This document shows positions 1 through 10,084 of a DNA stretch of 64,000 nt, piece after piece. Where the stretch lies: positions 587,029 through 651,028 of the forward strand of contig SIJG01000052.1 in NCBI GenBank assembly GCA_023374025.1. The letters run 5' to 3'. Numbering within the stretch: position 1 is the first letter of the stretch; the number at the start of each line of letters is the position of its first letter. A program made the translations under genes and the position numbers. Source of the stretch: Heterodera schachtii. Lineage: Eukaryota > Nematoda > Chromadorea > Rhabditida > Heteroderidae. The notes below the pieces were generated by a model. The model saw only the letters and a list, made by a program, of their open reading frames with translations. It ran no database searches and had not been told where the DNA came from.

Positions 1-210
1 CGAACTCGAACAAAAAGTCGAAAATTCAAATTTTTCATTTTTCGACTTTTTGTCTAAAAATGGTTTAAAAACAAGGAAACCAATTAAAATCATCACTTCT
101 CCAATGGATGCGGATTCATGATCAGCGACCCCGAAAACCCTCTGAAACATGTTTTCATGACTTATGAAAACAAAATATTTTTTCGAAAAAAGGGGGGACC
201 AGCCCTACTA
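1..210. repeat. Fragment of hairpin MITE family in lyase intron
   Basis: The sequence resembles parts of the inverted-repeat elements near 3370-3745 and 51040-51200: a tcgaacaaaaagtcgaaa word, then gatcagcgaccccgaaaacc, then a run of A/T and a gggggaccagc stretch. It lies in the intron after lyase exon 2. The element continues beyond the window edge, so its ends are unknown. Confidence 0.5.
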
Positions 211-663
211 CTACCGAAGAACCTTTCTGAAGTCAAAGTGTCCGCCCATTGCTTGGTACCTTTCCATTCTTCCAACGATTTCCCTTTCGGAAGTTCGGTC
301 CCACCCGAGTTTGACTAAAAACTCTCCCGTTTTGTCGTGTTCGTGTATGGACTTATTCAGCTCTTTTGCGGTTTTGGCCAATTCCTCGTCAATTTTACGA
401 CCAACTGAGGGCAAATAACGGAGCCAAGAAAAGACATAAGCAGACAAACTGAGAAATTAAGCATTTCGAAAAACAAATGTTGAACAAAACCGTTTTCTGA
501 TTGGTTTCTCGTCGCAGCAGAAAAAATTCCGAAGTTTTATAATAAAGCAAGTGCCAGCGACAGACAAAAAGACGAGGACGAGCGGTCTCACGCCGCTCAG
601 TTTATCATTTATTTTCACAATATACGGAAAATGAATAGAGGGAAATTGAGCGTTGCTTATCAT
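1..663 (-). CDS. spl-1: Sphingosine-1-phosphate lyase, N-terminal exons (partial)
   Basis: Two exons are visible, 491-663 and 223-448, separated by a 42-base intron; the following intron runs off the left edge, so the PLP-binding catalytic domain is outside the window. The start is the ATG at 661-663. The N-terminus has a hydrophobic stretch (LVLVFLSVAG) after INDKLSG, as expected for the single ER membrane anchor of this enzyme. The second exon carries LPSVGRKIDEEL and a KSIHEHDKTGEFL segment, matching the region between the anchor and the catalytic domain. The family cleaves sphingosine 1-phosphate to phosphoethanolamine and hexadecenal at the ER. Exon phases agree (2 then 1 base). Identity rests on the N-terminal pattern only; catalytic residues cannot be checked here. 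Confidence 0.72.
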
Positions 664-676
664 CTAAAGTCTGTCG

Positions 677-1074
677 GTACTAGTGCAGTTGGTACGCCAC
701 AAAAAAAAAATTTATAAACTCGTATAAAAAAAGTTTCCAGGGTTTTCGAGGGCGCTGATTATGAATCCGACCTCCATTTCAACCAATTCAGAGTCCCGGA
801 CTCAAATTCGAACATTTGGTAGAAATTCAAAAATTCTCAAAAAATTTTTTACCAAATAAATATGATCAACAATATGTCAAAATTTTAAAAACTTCATGAA
901 AGTTTTTGTTTGAGAATTTTGACTTTCGAACAAAAGTTCGAATTTGAGTCCGGGACTCTGAATTGGTCGAAATAGAGGTCGGATTCATAATCAGCGCCTT
1001 CCAAAACCCTGGAAACATTTTTTACACGACTAAAACAAAAAATTTTTTTGTGGCGTACCAACTGCACTAGTACC
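677..1074. repeat. Long hairpin MITE (about 400 bp inverted repeat)
   Basis: The left arm begins ggtactagtgcagttggtac and the right arm ends with its reverse complement; the arms stay nearly complementary towards the centre, through gcgctgattatgaatccgac and cagagtcccggactcaaatt. No coding potential is seen. It fills the gap between the divergent-side end of mL48 and the lyase start. The architecture is that of a foldback MITE. Confidence 0.8.
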
Positions 1075-1330
1075 AGTTTGTCACTTAAAAAAGAGTATAA
1101 AAAAAAAAGTAAGGCAAAAAGGTAATAAATTTAACTTTTTCATTGATCGTAATGATGATTTACCAAAAACAATGATAGCGAAATATAATCAGAAGAGTAT
1201 AATATAGCGACTGTTAAGAGTCATGGTAACTCGTACAAAAGTCAATTCATTGGCCAACTTGGACACTTTTTTATTTTCGAGAATTAAAACAGTAAGCATT
1301 AATTACTGTACATTTCCATTGACTCGATTG

Positions 1331-2044
1331 TTACGCCTCCCAACCCAAAAGTTTCCTGACGACAGGGTCATCCAAATTACGCAACGTTTCTTTAAAATCT
1401 TCCAACTGTGGGTCAGGAATATATCTAAACATGAAAATTTTAACAAAATAAAAATAAATTAAATGCCTGCAACGTTCGTCGCGCGGGGAATGTTTCTTCA
1501 CAACAATTTTCATCCCAACGGGTGTGTGCGCTTGCAAAAGGGCAATGAAGAGGGGGAGTTGGATGCCGGGGACGGGTCCAACCCGCACAACTCTGCTGTA
1601 CGTTTTCAAAACACATTGCGAAACGGGAATGGTCGAGCCAGCCTTGTACTCCTTGACAAGCTCAGAAGTGTGTGCAAGAGCATAACTAACACAAAATTTG
1701 CAAAAAGCACAGCAAACTCGGGCACCTTTCTACGATTTGTATCCCAAAATGTTTGGCGGCCCAATGTATGTACGCTTGAAATTTCTCGACGGGTTGAAAA
1801 TCATACGCCTGTAGCAACACATTGAGCAGGGGAACGTCAGGATATTTGCGATCACTCTCGAATCTGCGTGAAAATTGCAAAATTCCACGCCGGACTTGGT
1901 TAGCACCCACCTCGGTTCATACAAATCATCTGGTTTTGGCGCATTAGCAGAGGAACGGAGAGTTGGGTAGTGCCGACAAGACGGGAGAGTTTCATAACCG
2001 ACAAAGAACCGATTGAATAAATTTTTGCTTAGAATTCGATTCAT
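1331..2044 (-). CDS. mrpl-48: Mitochondrial large ribosomal subunit protein mL48
   Basis: Exons are 1911-2044, 1726-1863 and 1331-1685, with introns of 47 and 40 bases. A further 42-base in-frame segment (about 1419-1460) starts gcattt and ends tttag, so it is either a GC-AG intron or retained coding. The N-terminus is basic, rich in Asn/Arg and lacks acidic residues ([14 protein letters not shown]), a typical mitochondrial presequence. The body shows the S10-like fold of mL48: LLNVLLQAYDFQPVEKF, HFGIQIVESYALAHTSEL, then KTYSRVVRVGPVPGIQLPLF and HTPVGMKIVVKKHSPRDE. mL48 is a structural protein of the mitoribosome large subunit. Its first exon, intron 1 and splice acceptor are repeated almost exactly at the COQ2 start. 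The stop is at 1331-1333. Confidence 0.82.
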
Positions 2045-2059
2045 ACTAAAGAAATAATG
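1852..2059 (-). repeat. Inverted duplicate: leader cassette, mL48 copy
   Basis: These 208 bases match 5636-5843 (opposite strand) with one visible mismatch, an A/C difference that changes Glu to Ala in the leader. The copy covers the upstream tttctttag acceptor, the ATG, all of exon 1, the complete 47-base intron 1 and the first 12 bases of exon 2. Similarity drops sharply just after the exon 2 start. Confidence 0.93.
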
Positions 2060-2134
2060 GTAATCCTTCGGAATTTGTGTCCTGACAAAAAATAAATTTA
2101 AAAATTTCTTAACAAATCACTTTTTATGGTAAAA

Positions 2135-2442
2135 AAAATGCGCTGATCACGAATCCGAGCTCGGATTTTGAAAAATCATTGATTTTCTCTATGATTTTTC
2201 ATCAAGTACTTGATTTTTTTTTGGAAATTTTTGTTTTCTAAAATTTTGGCTTCCCTATACATTTAACTGCTCATTCTATAGCTATTTATGATTCTACACC
2301 ATTCAGAATATTGAATTTACCGAAAACAAAATTTTAGAAAACAAAAGTTTTCAAAAAAATCAAGTACTTGATGAAAAATCATAGACAAAATCAATGATTT
2401 TTCAAAATCCGAGCTCGGATTCGTGATCAGCGCATTTTTCTA
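2135..2442. repeat. Hairpin MITE upstream of VPS37
   Basis: Left arm: aaaaatgcgctgatcacgaa followed by tccgagctcggattttgaaa. Right arm: the reverse complement ending cgtgatcagcgcatttttct. The element is about 305 bases with arms of roughly 100 bases and a small spacer. It shares the gctgat..gaatccga word with the hairpin at 677-1074. It lies between the divergent mL48 and VPS37 starts. Confidence 0.8.
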
Positions 2443-2825
2443 CCCTAGAAAAAGTTAAAAGAATTAAAACAAATTTCTGGGGATTTGGGATTGGCCTTTT
2501 CCGAATCACGGACTCGAACTCTGACAAGAAGTTAAAAATTCAAACAAAAAATGGCCATTCCATTCTTCTGCACAGGTTCAAAAAAAGTAACGAAATTTCG
2601 AAAATTGAATTTTGAAACGTCGCGAATTACGGATCTCTCATTTAAAAACGGAAAATTTTAAAAATTTAAAGGCGTGAGTTTCGAGTCCACTCCTTGAAAT
2701 TAATTTTTATTTATTTTTGCTTTTCAAAAAGTTAAAAATGACTATTTTTGAACGTTGTTGCCAACCATATTGGAACAATCTTGGTGTCATTCAAAAATAG
2801 AAAATTTTTATAGCCTAATTTTAAA
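2443..2825. other. Upstream region of VPS37, nothing recognised
   Basis: AT-rich sequence with a short fragment resembling the hairpin family (ccgaatcacggactcgaact). I see no clear promoter motif or RNA gene. Confidence 0.4.
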
Positions 2826-5487
2826 ATGGCAAATTCACGTGACTATGAAAGCGTTGTGGACATCTGTGTTTCTACCCTAATGTCGAAGCTTCGAAATTAC
2901 ACAGAGGACCAATTGCAGAATTTATTACAGGATGAGTCAAGATTGAATGCGATGGTGGATAGTATGCCGCAGGTGAATTAATTATGAAGTCAACGGTCAT
3001 TTAAGTTCATAATTTCTAGGTTTCGTCTCTTCCTAATGACAAAGAGATCAAATTGGCCCAGAGCAAATCCTTGGCCGAGTACAATCTGTCCATTGAGCCA
3101 CAACTGAATAAGGCTCTTAGTCATTTGCGCGAGACGCATGCCAATGCCGTGAGAACGAAGGAGGAAGTGAATGAGATGAAGGCGAAATTGGATTCGGTAG
3201 AGTTTAAACCTTTATTTGGGCGCAGCCATTTATAACATGAGAAGTTCAATGATATTAGGTCTTTGTTATCTGGTTGAAAATTGGTTTTTGTGGAGTTTAA
3301 GTAGGCTTATAACTTTTTGATGGTGTAGGAAGGGTTAATACTACCGATGGTAGGTACCCCTTTTTTAAAAAAATACTTTTTAAAAGTCACTGAAAATATG
3401 TTTCTAAGGGTTTTCGGGGTCGCTGAACAGAATCTGACACTCGTTTTGACCAATTTCGAAACCCGGACCCGAATTCGGACAAAAAGTCGAAAAATTTCCA
3501 AAATTATCAATTCCGTTAGAATCTGCACAGAATGACCCATTTTTATTTTTAGAATAGTTTTTGACTAAAATTTGCATGTTTTATTCATTTAGGAACCATA
3601 TTGGGCCTTTTGAAAATTTTAGGTTTTCGACTTTTTGTTCGTCGGGTCCGGGTTTCGAAATTGGTCAAAACGAGTGTCACATTCGTGTTCAGCGAACCCA
3701 AAAACCCTTAGAAACATATTTTCAGTGACTTTTAAAAAGTTAAAAAATATTTATAGCTTTCTTATTATGTGCTAAAACGACTAAATATTAAAAATAAGTC
3801 GCTTCAACTTTAAACCGATTTCCAAAAGGTTTTAACTGCTAAAACTAGGCAATTCTAGGGAATTTAAAATCGAACAAAGAGAGCTTTGGTGCATTAATTT
3901 GTCAAATGGTCGTCTTTTTTATGGTCGTGTACACCATACGTGGGCGAGGGGGGGGTCAAGGGGGGGGGGTCAATTTCGTAAATCGTACGGGGGTCCGAGG
4001 CAATTTCGTAAAATTTTCGGCCAAAATCAAAAAAGCACTGGTAAAGATGGGAAAATTTTACGAAATTGAAAAAAAAATCTAAATTTTCTGCCAAAAACCC
4101 AAAATTTTTACGCTTTTGAATTGCATTTCGTTAAAAATTTCCACGAAATTGAATTTCGTTTTCCCATTTCGTTAAAATTTTTACGAAATTGAGTTCCGTT
4201 TTTCTATTTCGTTAAATTTTTTACGAAATATACTTTTTTTTTTGAAAATTTGTTAATAAAATCTTTTAAAGATTGTCTAAAAATCGAAAAAAACGGTCGG
4301 TTTTTACACAAAAATTGTTAACAAATTGCACTGAAATAAAAAAATTTTCCGACGGCGCCTATCGGCACCGTCGGGACAAAAAATTTTCCGACGGCGCCTA
4401 TCGGCACCGTCGGGACCCCCCCCCCCCGTCACCCATGTTTTTTTTGAAAAAAGGCTGCAAAAAATGTGATTCAAAAAAAAGGGAAAAAGAAAAAATTGGA
4501 GACTGAAAAGCAAAAAAAAAAAAAAAAAGGTCGACAGAAAAATTTTTGAGCGTTTTTTTCAATTTCGTAAAAATTTTGGCCTCTGAGGGGGGGGGGGGGG
4601 GGTATTTCGTATTTCGTAAAGGCAAACTTCTGACCCCCCCCCTTGTCCATGTATGGTGTCCACTGAAATAGAGCCAACCCTGGAAAGTTACTTTATCAAA
4701 ATTAAAACCCCCCATTATTTAGGATTGGCAGATACTTTCAATTTAGGAATACAAATTTTTAAGCGAGGATTGGGTAGTTTTTAACTTAAGGTTGCTGAGG
4801 CAAGATCTCTGGATTCCGTTTGCGTTTCTCTAAAAAATCTTGCACAAAATGCGGAAGATGAAAGCGAGGTTGGTATCAACAGTTTTGTACTATTTGTGCT
4901 ACAGTTTTGATTTCCTATTTTATCCCATTCAAAAAAAATCCCCCAAAAAAGAAGAATTAAAAAATTTTGCGTATTCATATCATTTAAATTTTCTTATTTT
5001 TTGCACCATTTCCCTTGAATTTTTAATTCACATTGATCCTTTAACAAAGCACATATTATTTTGTCAGACAGCGGCCGAACTTTTTTACAAAGGGACTATG
5101 GAAATAGATGATTTCATAAAGAAATTCACGGAAAAACGCGTTATTGGCCATACGAGGTAAACATTTTTCCGAAAGGAGTTTGCTTTTCCCGTGAGGTCTG
5201 TTCATCTATGTTTTATTTTTATAAAATTAAGTTAATAAATATATGAATAGAAAAATAAAAAAACAAATTATAAAGAGTTAAATATTTTCAGAAGGCTAAA
5301 GGCCGAAAAGCTTGCCGAATTGCTTCGCCAACAATGCCAATACCAACAGCAGCATCAGTCTCCTTCTGCACTTGGAATGACCACTCAAATTCCGTATCCG
5401 TCTCAAGGGGTGGCAGCCTCAATGTATCCTGTCCTTGGCCAGGCTTATACGAGCCCAACCAATTTTCGGCATTCTTATATGAGTTAG
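2826..5487 (+). CDS. vps-37: ESCRT-I complex subunit VPS37
   Basis: Five exons join in phase: 2826-2972, 3020-3196, 4791-4868, 5068-5156 and 5292-5487 (228 codons before the stop). The Mod_r/VPS37 domain spans most of the protein: TEDQLQNLLQDESRLNAMV, then LPNDKEIKLAQSKSLAEYN, a coiled-coil segment HLRETHANAVRTKEEVNEMK, and the C-terminal helical pair ending FIKKFTEKRVIGHTRRLKAE. The last exon adds a Gln/Pro/Tyr-rich tail. VPS37 is the subunit of ESCRT-I that bridges TSG101 and VPS28 in cargo sorting into multivesicular bodies. Intron 3 (3197-4790) is unusually long because it holds at least two repeat elements. COQ2 starts 163 bases downstream on the same strand, suggesting an operon. A polyadenylation-like aataaa lies near 5556. 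Confidence 0.88.
3365..3750. repeat. Hairpin MITE in VPS37 intron 3
   Basis: The left arm reads ttttaaaagtcactgaaaat and then tttctaagggttttcggggt; the right arm near 3690-3750 is its reverse complement. Both arms contain the cgaaacccggacccgaattc word. The element is about 380 bases. It belongs with the fragments at 1-210 and about 51000-51200. Confidence 0.78.
4348..4416. repeat. Tandem pair of the recurrent GC-rich hairpin
   Basis: Two direct copies of a unit containing cgacggcgcctatcggcacc followed by gtcgg, separated by aaaaaatttt. Each copy is an interrupted palindrome (stem CGACGGYGCC, loop TATC-like). The same motif, with C/G variants, recurs at several other places in this window. 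It is followed by a poly-C/G tract and more low-complexity sequence to about 4650. Confidence 0.8.
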
Positions 5488-5635
5488 GAGAACGGTTCAA
5501 CCGGAGATTAATTGGACACGCACTTATTATTTTACTATCAATTTTTTGCCCGACAAATAAACGTTTTATGATGTCCATTATTAACTATCATTAACCATGT
5601 TTAACAAATTATTACTAATTCAATTTTTTTGTTGT

Positions 5636-5843
5636 CATTATTTCTTTAGTATGAATCGAATTCTAAGCAAAAATTTATTCAATCGGTTCTTTGTCGGTTA
5701 TGCAACTCTCCCGTCTTGTCGGCACTACCCAACTCTCCGTTCCTCTGCTAATGCGCCAAAACCAGATGATTTGTATGAACCGAGGTGGGTGCTAACCAAG
5801 TCCGGCGTGGAATTTTGCAATTTTCACGCAGATTCGAGAGTGA
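5636..5843 (+). repeat. Inverted duplicate: leader cassette, COQ2 copy
   Basis: Partner of 1852-2059, same length, opposite orientation. It brings the tttctttag acceptor immediately before the COQ2 ATG, a complete exon 1, intron 1 with both splice sites, and the start of exon 2. Confidence 0.93.
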
Positions 5844-8042
5844 CCGCAGTTATTCCGTGGTCCCTCTGTTCAAGGGGTCACGTATTCATTCTTATTTGAA
5901 ATTGATACGTGCAGACAAGCCGATTGGTCGGTTCAATTTCCTGGGGATTCAATTTAAAAAATTTGCATCCGTAATATATTAATTACCACTTCTTCCAAGT
6001 TTAGGTACTTGGCTACTCTATTGGCCATGTGCTTGGTCAATTGCACTCGCTGCTCCTCCGGGTTGTCTTCCAAGTCCATATTTTTTGGCTCTCTTCGGAG
6101 GCGGAGCATTTTTGATGAGAAGTGCCGGATGCATTCTTAACGATCTTTGGGACCAAGACATCGATAAACGGGTAAGTAGCTATTCGAGCAACCAAATTGG
6201 TATATTTTATCATCCTATAGCTTCAGCAAGTCCGTAACCAGAAATACTCGTAAGGAATGGGAATCCGAAGCCCTTTTTTTATCAATAAACTTAACAATTC
6301 CAATGAATTATCGGCATTTTCATTATTGAAACTCAAATCTGACAATGCTCTTCGATTTTCTTCATCTGGATTCAAATCTCGTCAATTATTCTGCTTTTTC
6401 ATCATCGATATTCAAAATAATGCATTACAATTAGGCATAAGCATATGTGATGGAGGGCGATGCACCTCAAAACGTCGCCGCAAAAAAAAAAAAAATCAAG
6501 AAAATTTTTAAATGTAGTTAAACTAATTGGCTGAATTTCATTCTAGAAAAAAAAAACTTCTTTCTTTTGTTTCCGTGAAATTTTCTTAATTTTTCGAAAT
6601 AGGTTAGATAACTAAAATTAAAAAAAATTCCTTCCTTTCATATGACTAATCCATTTGTCTCCTTTCTTTATCATAAATTTTATAACTAATAAACTATCAT
6701 AGATTCTTTTCTTTGTAAAAGTAATCATTAATACTTATCTTTAATCAAAAAGAAGAATCATAAAAAAATTTAAATGACCAGAATTTTGTCAAATCCGTTA
6801 AATCATTGTCAGTAAAATTTTTTTATTCGGCTTTTTCTGCAGGTCGACCGAACTAAATCGAGACCTCTTGCCTGTGGTGAAGTGACTGAGAAGGAAGCCT
6901 TCTTTGTCCTTTCCGGTCTTCTCACTGTCTCTCTGGCCATTTTGATGCAATTCAATTGGCTCAGGCACTTTTCCTTTTTATGTTTTCCGCAATTTGATAT
7001 TTAAGCATTGTTCTTGGTTCGTCTTCGGTTTTTTTCGTTGCTCTTTACCCGTTGGCTAAGCGTTACACCAATTGGCCACAACTCATTCTTGGTATTCAAA
7101 ATCGTCACTTCCAAAAAAATTAGAAAAAGTGTTTTTATAGCATCCTAGTCGACTACCTCGGTCTGTAAAATAGGAATTCGAAATAATTTTTCGACAACCA
7201 CTCTATCAAAAGTTAAAAACCCGGGACTGGGATGGCAAAATATCTTTGGTACTGAATAGGTATACATATAGAAAAGATTTTACTTTTCGGTTTTTTATAA
7301 AAAATAATAAAAATGCTAATTTGAAGATTTTTGCCTAATAAGATAATAATTAAATTGACCATTTAGTTCAAAATCTGTTAATAAACCTCCCCCTTCTTAT
7401 GCTAAAGGTATCACTTTCAATTGGGGTGCTCTACTCGGATTTACGGCTGTAACCGGCACATTCTCTTCCGCTGTGTGTGTGCCGCTTTACTTGGCTTGCG
7501 TTTGTTGGACGATCATTTACGACACGATTTATGCTCAACAGGCAAATCCATTAAACGGCAATCAAATACGCATTTAACCTGATTAAGGATAAAAAAGACG
7601 ATCTTTTGATTGGCATTGGGTCCACCGCTGTCCAATTTGGTGACCATAGCAATTTGTGGCTTACTTTTGCCTCACTTGGAATGCTTAGCAATTTGCTATT
7701 TCTGGGATTTGTTTCAGAGCAGTTATGGCCCTATTTTCTTGCTTTATTCGGTTTGTCCTTCTTTTTGAGTCACTTATCTCTCAATTCTTTTCAGCTTCTG
7801 GGTCTCATTTGGCTTGGCAATTGGGCACTTTACATGTTGATGATCCAAGTGATTGTTGGCAAAAGTTTCTTGCAAATCAATGGTTAGGCACTGTTATTTT
7901 TGGTGGTATCTTGCTGAGCAATTTGTTGAAGAAAGGCGAAATGAATGATGGGAACTCGGAGGAAGAATTGGAAATGGATGAACAGGAAAAATTTATGATG
8001 TACTTTGGTCAGAGAAACATGAATGTTAATTTTTACACATAA
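5651..8042 (+). CDS. coq-2: 4-hydroxybenzoate polyprenyltransferase, mitochondrial (COQ2)
   Basis: Eight exons join in phase: 5651-5784, 5832-5926, 6005-6171, 6843-6964, 7006-7091, 7408-7541, 7588-7750 and 7795-8042. The UbiA-family signature is complete: [18 protein letters not shown], the first Asp-rich motif [31 protein letters not shown], and the second motif [13 protein letters not shown], which is split by an intron. Hydrophobic membrane segments lie between. The enzyme attaches the polyprenyl tail to 4-hydroxybenzoate in the inner mitochondrial membrane during ubiquinone synthesis. Introns 4 and 6 have GC rather than GT donors (6965, 7542). The start was chosen at 5651 because a splice acceptor precedes it; an in-frame ATG at 5597 lies before that acceptor. 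The first exon is nearly identical to that of mL48, so the transit peptide is probably acquired. Confidence 0.92.
6172..6842. other. COQ2 intron 3, no gene seen
   Basis: This 671-base AT-rich intron has weak open frames only. I see no inverted terminal repeats. Confidence 0.5.
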
Positions 8043-8349
8043 AATAAATAATTTTGATTTTTTTTGATTTTCCGCGCCGCTTTTATTATAATGGCTCAAA
8101 TGAAAGCAATTCCTTAGGAAACCTTCGAAAAATTCCCAATTTTCTTTTTTTAAAAGGTCTAATTTGGTTTGCAAAAACCTTCAAAAATAATTTTTTTTTT
8201 AAATACTCATTGTCTACGAACTTTCACCCCCTTTCCATTTACTATCTTACAAAAACCACATCTACACATGCAAAGAAATTTTGATACAGGTGTTCATTTT
8301 CTGGACTCTGTGTTAAAACAAATCAATTTTTAATTTAAACCCATTTTTG

Positions 8350-9212
8350 ACCAGAGCTTCGATATCTGAGAATTTTTCCTCATTTTGTGGTCTTTTAGAG
8401 GGTCAAAGAGGATTTTTTTTGAAAAATGAGGATTTGCGGATTTTTGTGGTCTTTTGAGAAATTTGAGGATTTTTGTGGTCTTTTGATAAAAAAGTGACAA
8501 AAACGCATAATTTTTTGAAAAATAGGTATATTTGGCAAAATGTTCGAACTTTTTCTTCAAATCTTTTAACATTTTTTCGAAAAATCCTCATTTTGCAATA
8601 AATTTTAATTAATTTCCTTTAGATAATTTTATACAAAAAAATAAATGTCATCGAACCCGAAACAAAAATTTCTTTTTCTTACGAAAAAGAATTTAATGGA
8701 GTAATTAAGCGGGCCAAAAATGATGATATTTTCATTGGAATCGCACTCAAAATCCCAAATTTTTCCGGCAGCGCCTATCGCCACTGCCGGACCCCCTCCT
8801 CCCAATGCTTACAAAAAGTTTTTTGGAAAACCGCGCCACAAAAAAAGCAATTTAAAAGCAAAAAATTAAGAGATTTTCAATTTATTAAAACAATAGAAAT
8901 CGAAATTTTATTTTTTTGGAGGTTTTAAATAAAGTTGAGCGGGATCGGGAATTTTGGGCAAAATCGGGACCGGGACTTTCCGGGACCTGAGAAGCCGGGA
9001 CCGGGGTCCGGTGGCGCTGATAGGCGTCGTGATTATTTCAAACGAAAAATATGATTCTTAATTGATTTTGTTTGCATTTTTTATGCTTTTAAAAAATGAG
9101 GATTTTTCATGCCAAATGAGGATTTTTTGAGGTATTTTAGTGGCAAATGAGGATTTTTTATGGCTGAAATGAGGATTTTCAAAATTTTGAGATCGAAGCT
9201 CTGTTTTTGACC
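8350..9212. repeat. Element with iterated-word inverted ends (gaggattttt family)
   Basis: Left end agagcttcgatatctgagaa and right end ttttgagatcgaagctctg are inverted copies. Both arms are built of repeated short words (aatgaggattttt and tgtggtctttt and their complements). The interior holds a diverged GC hairpin near 8765 (ggcagcgcctatcgccactg) and a gcgggatcggg stretch near 8940. It fills most of the gap between COQ2 and the ferredoxin gene. No coding potential is seen. Confidence 0.7.
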
Positions 9213-9384
9213 GATTCAAATTCGAAAAATGAATAAAATGGACACTTTATGTAATCTTTTAAAACGGTCAAATCCAGACAGTTTTGTTTTCCATTTGGTG
9301 TGGTCCAGATCCAAGGACGTCATTTGATCTAGGACGAATCCCAATCCTGCTTAAATGATTAATCTAGATTTTTGTTAAAATTCA

Positions 9385-9924
<540 letters not shown>

Positions 9925-10084
9925 TTTGTTATTTATGCTTAAGCACATTTATTTATTATCGGCCAAATTAAAAAACAAACATTTATGATTGTTTTGTTTT
10001 TATTTCTTGGAAGTTTCGTTTTCACTTTTTATTTCCCATAAGTGGTGCAATTGCAATTTTATTTTTCGTATTTTAAGCGAAAAA

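Noticed and set aside
1223..1462. Plus-strand frame over mL48
   Set aside because: It is a shadow of the minus-strand mL48 exon and has no protein-like composition.
6257..6511. Open frame inside COQ2 intron 3
   Set aside because: AT-rich, ends in a poly-Lys stretch, shows no similarity to any family I know, and the flanking COQ2 exons splice across it.
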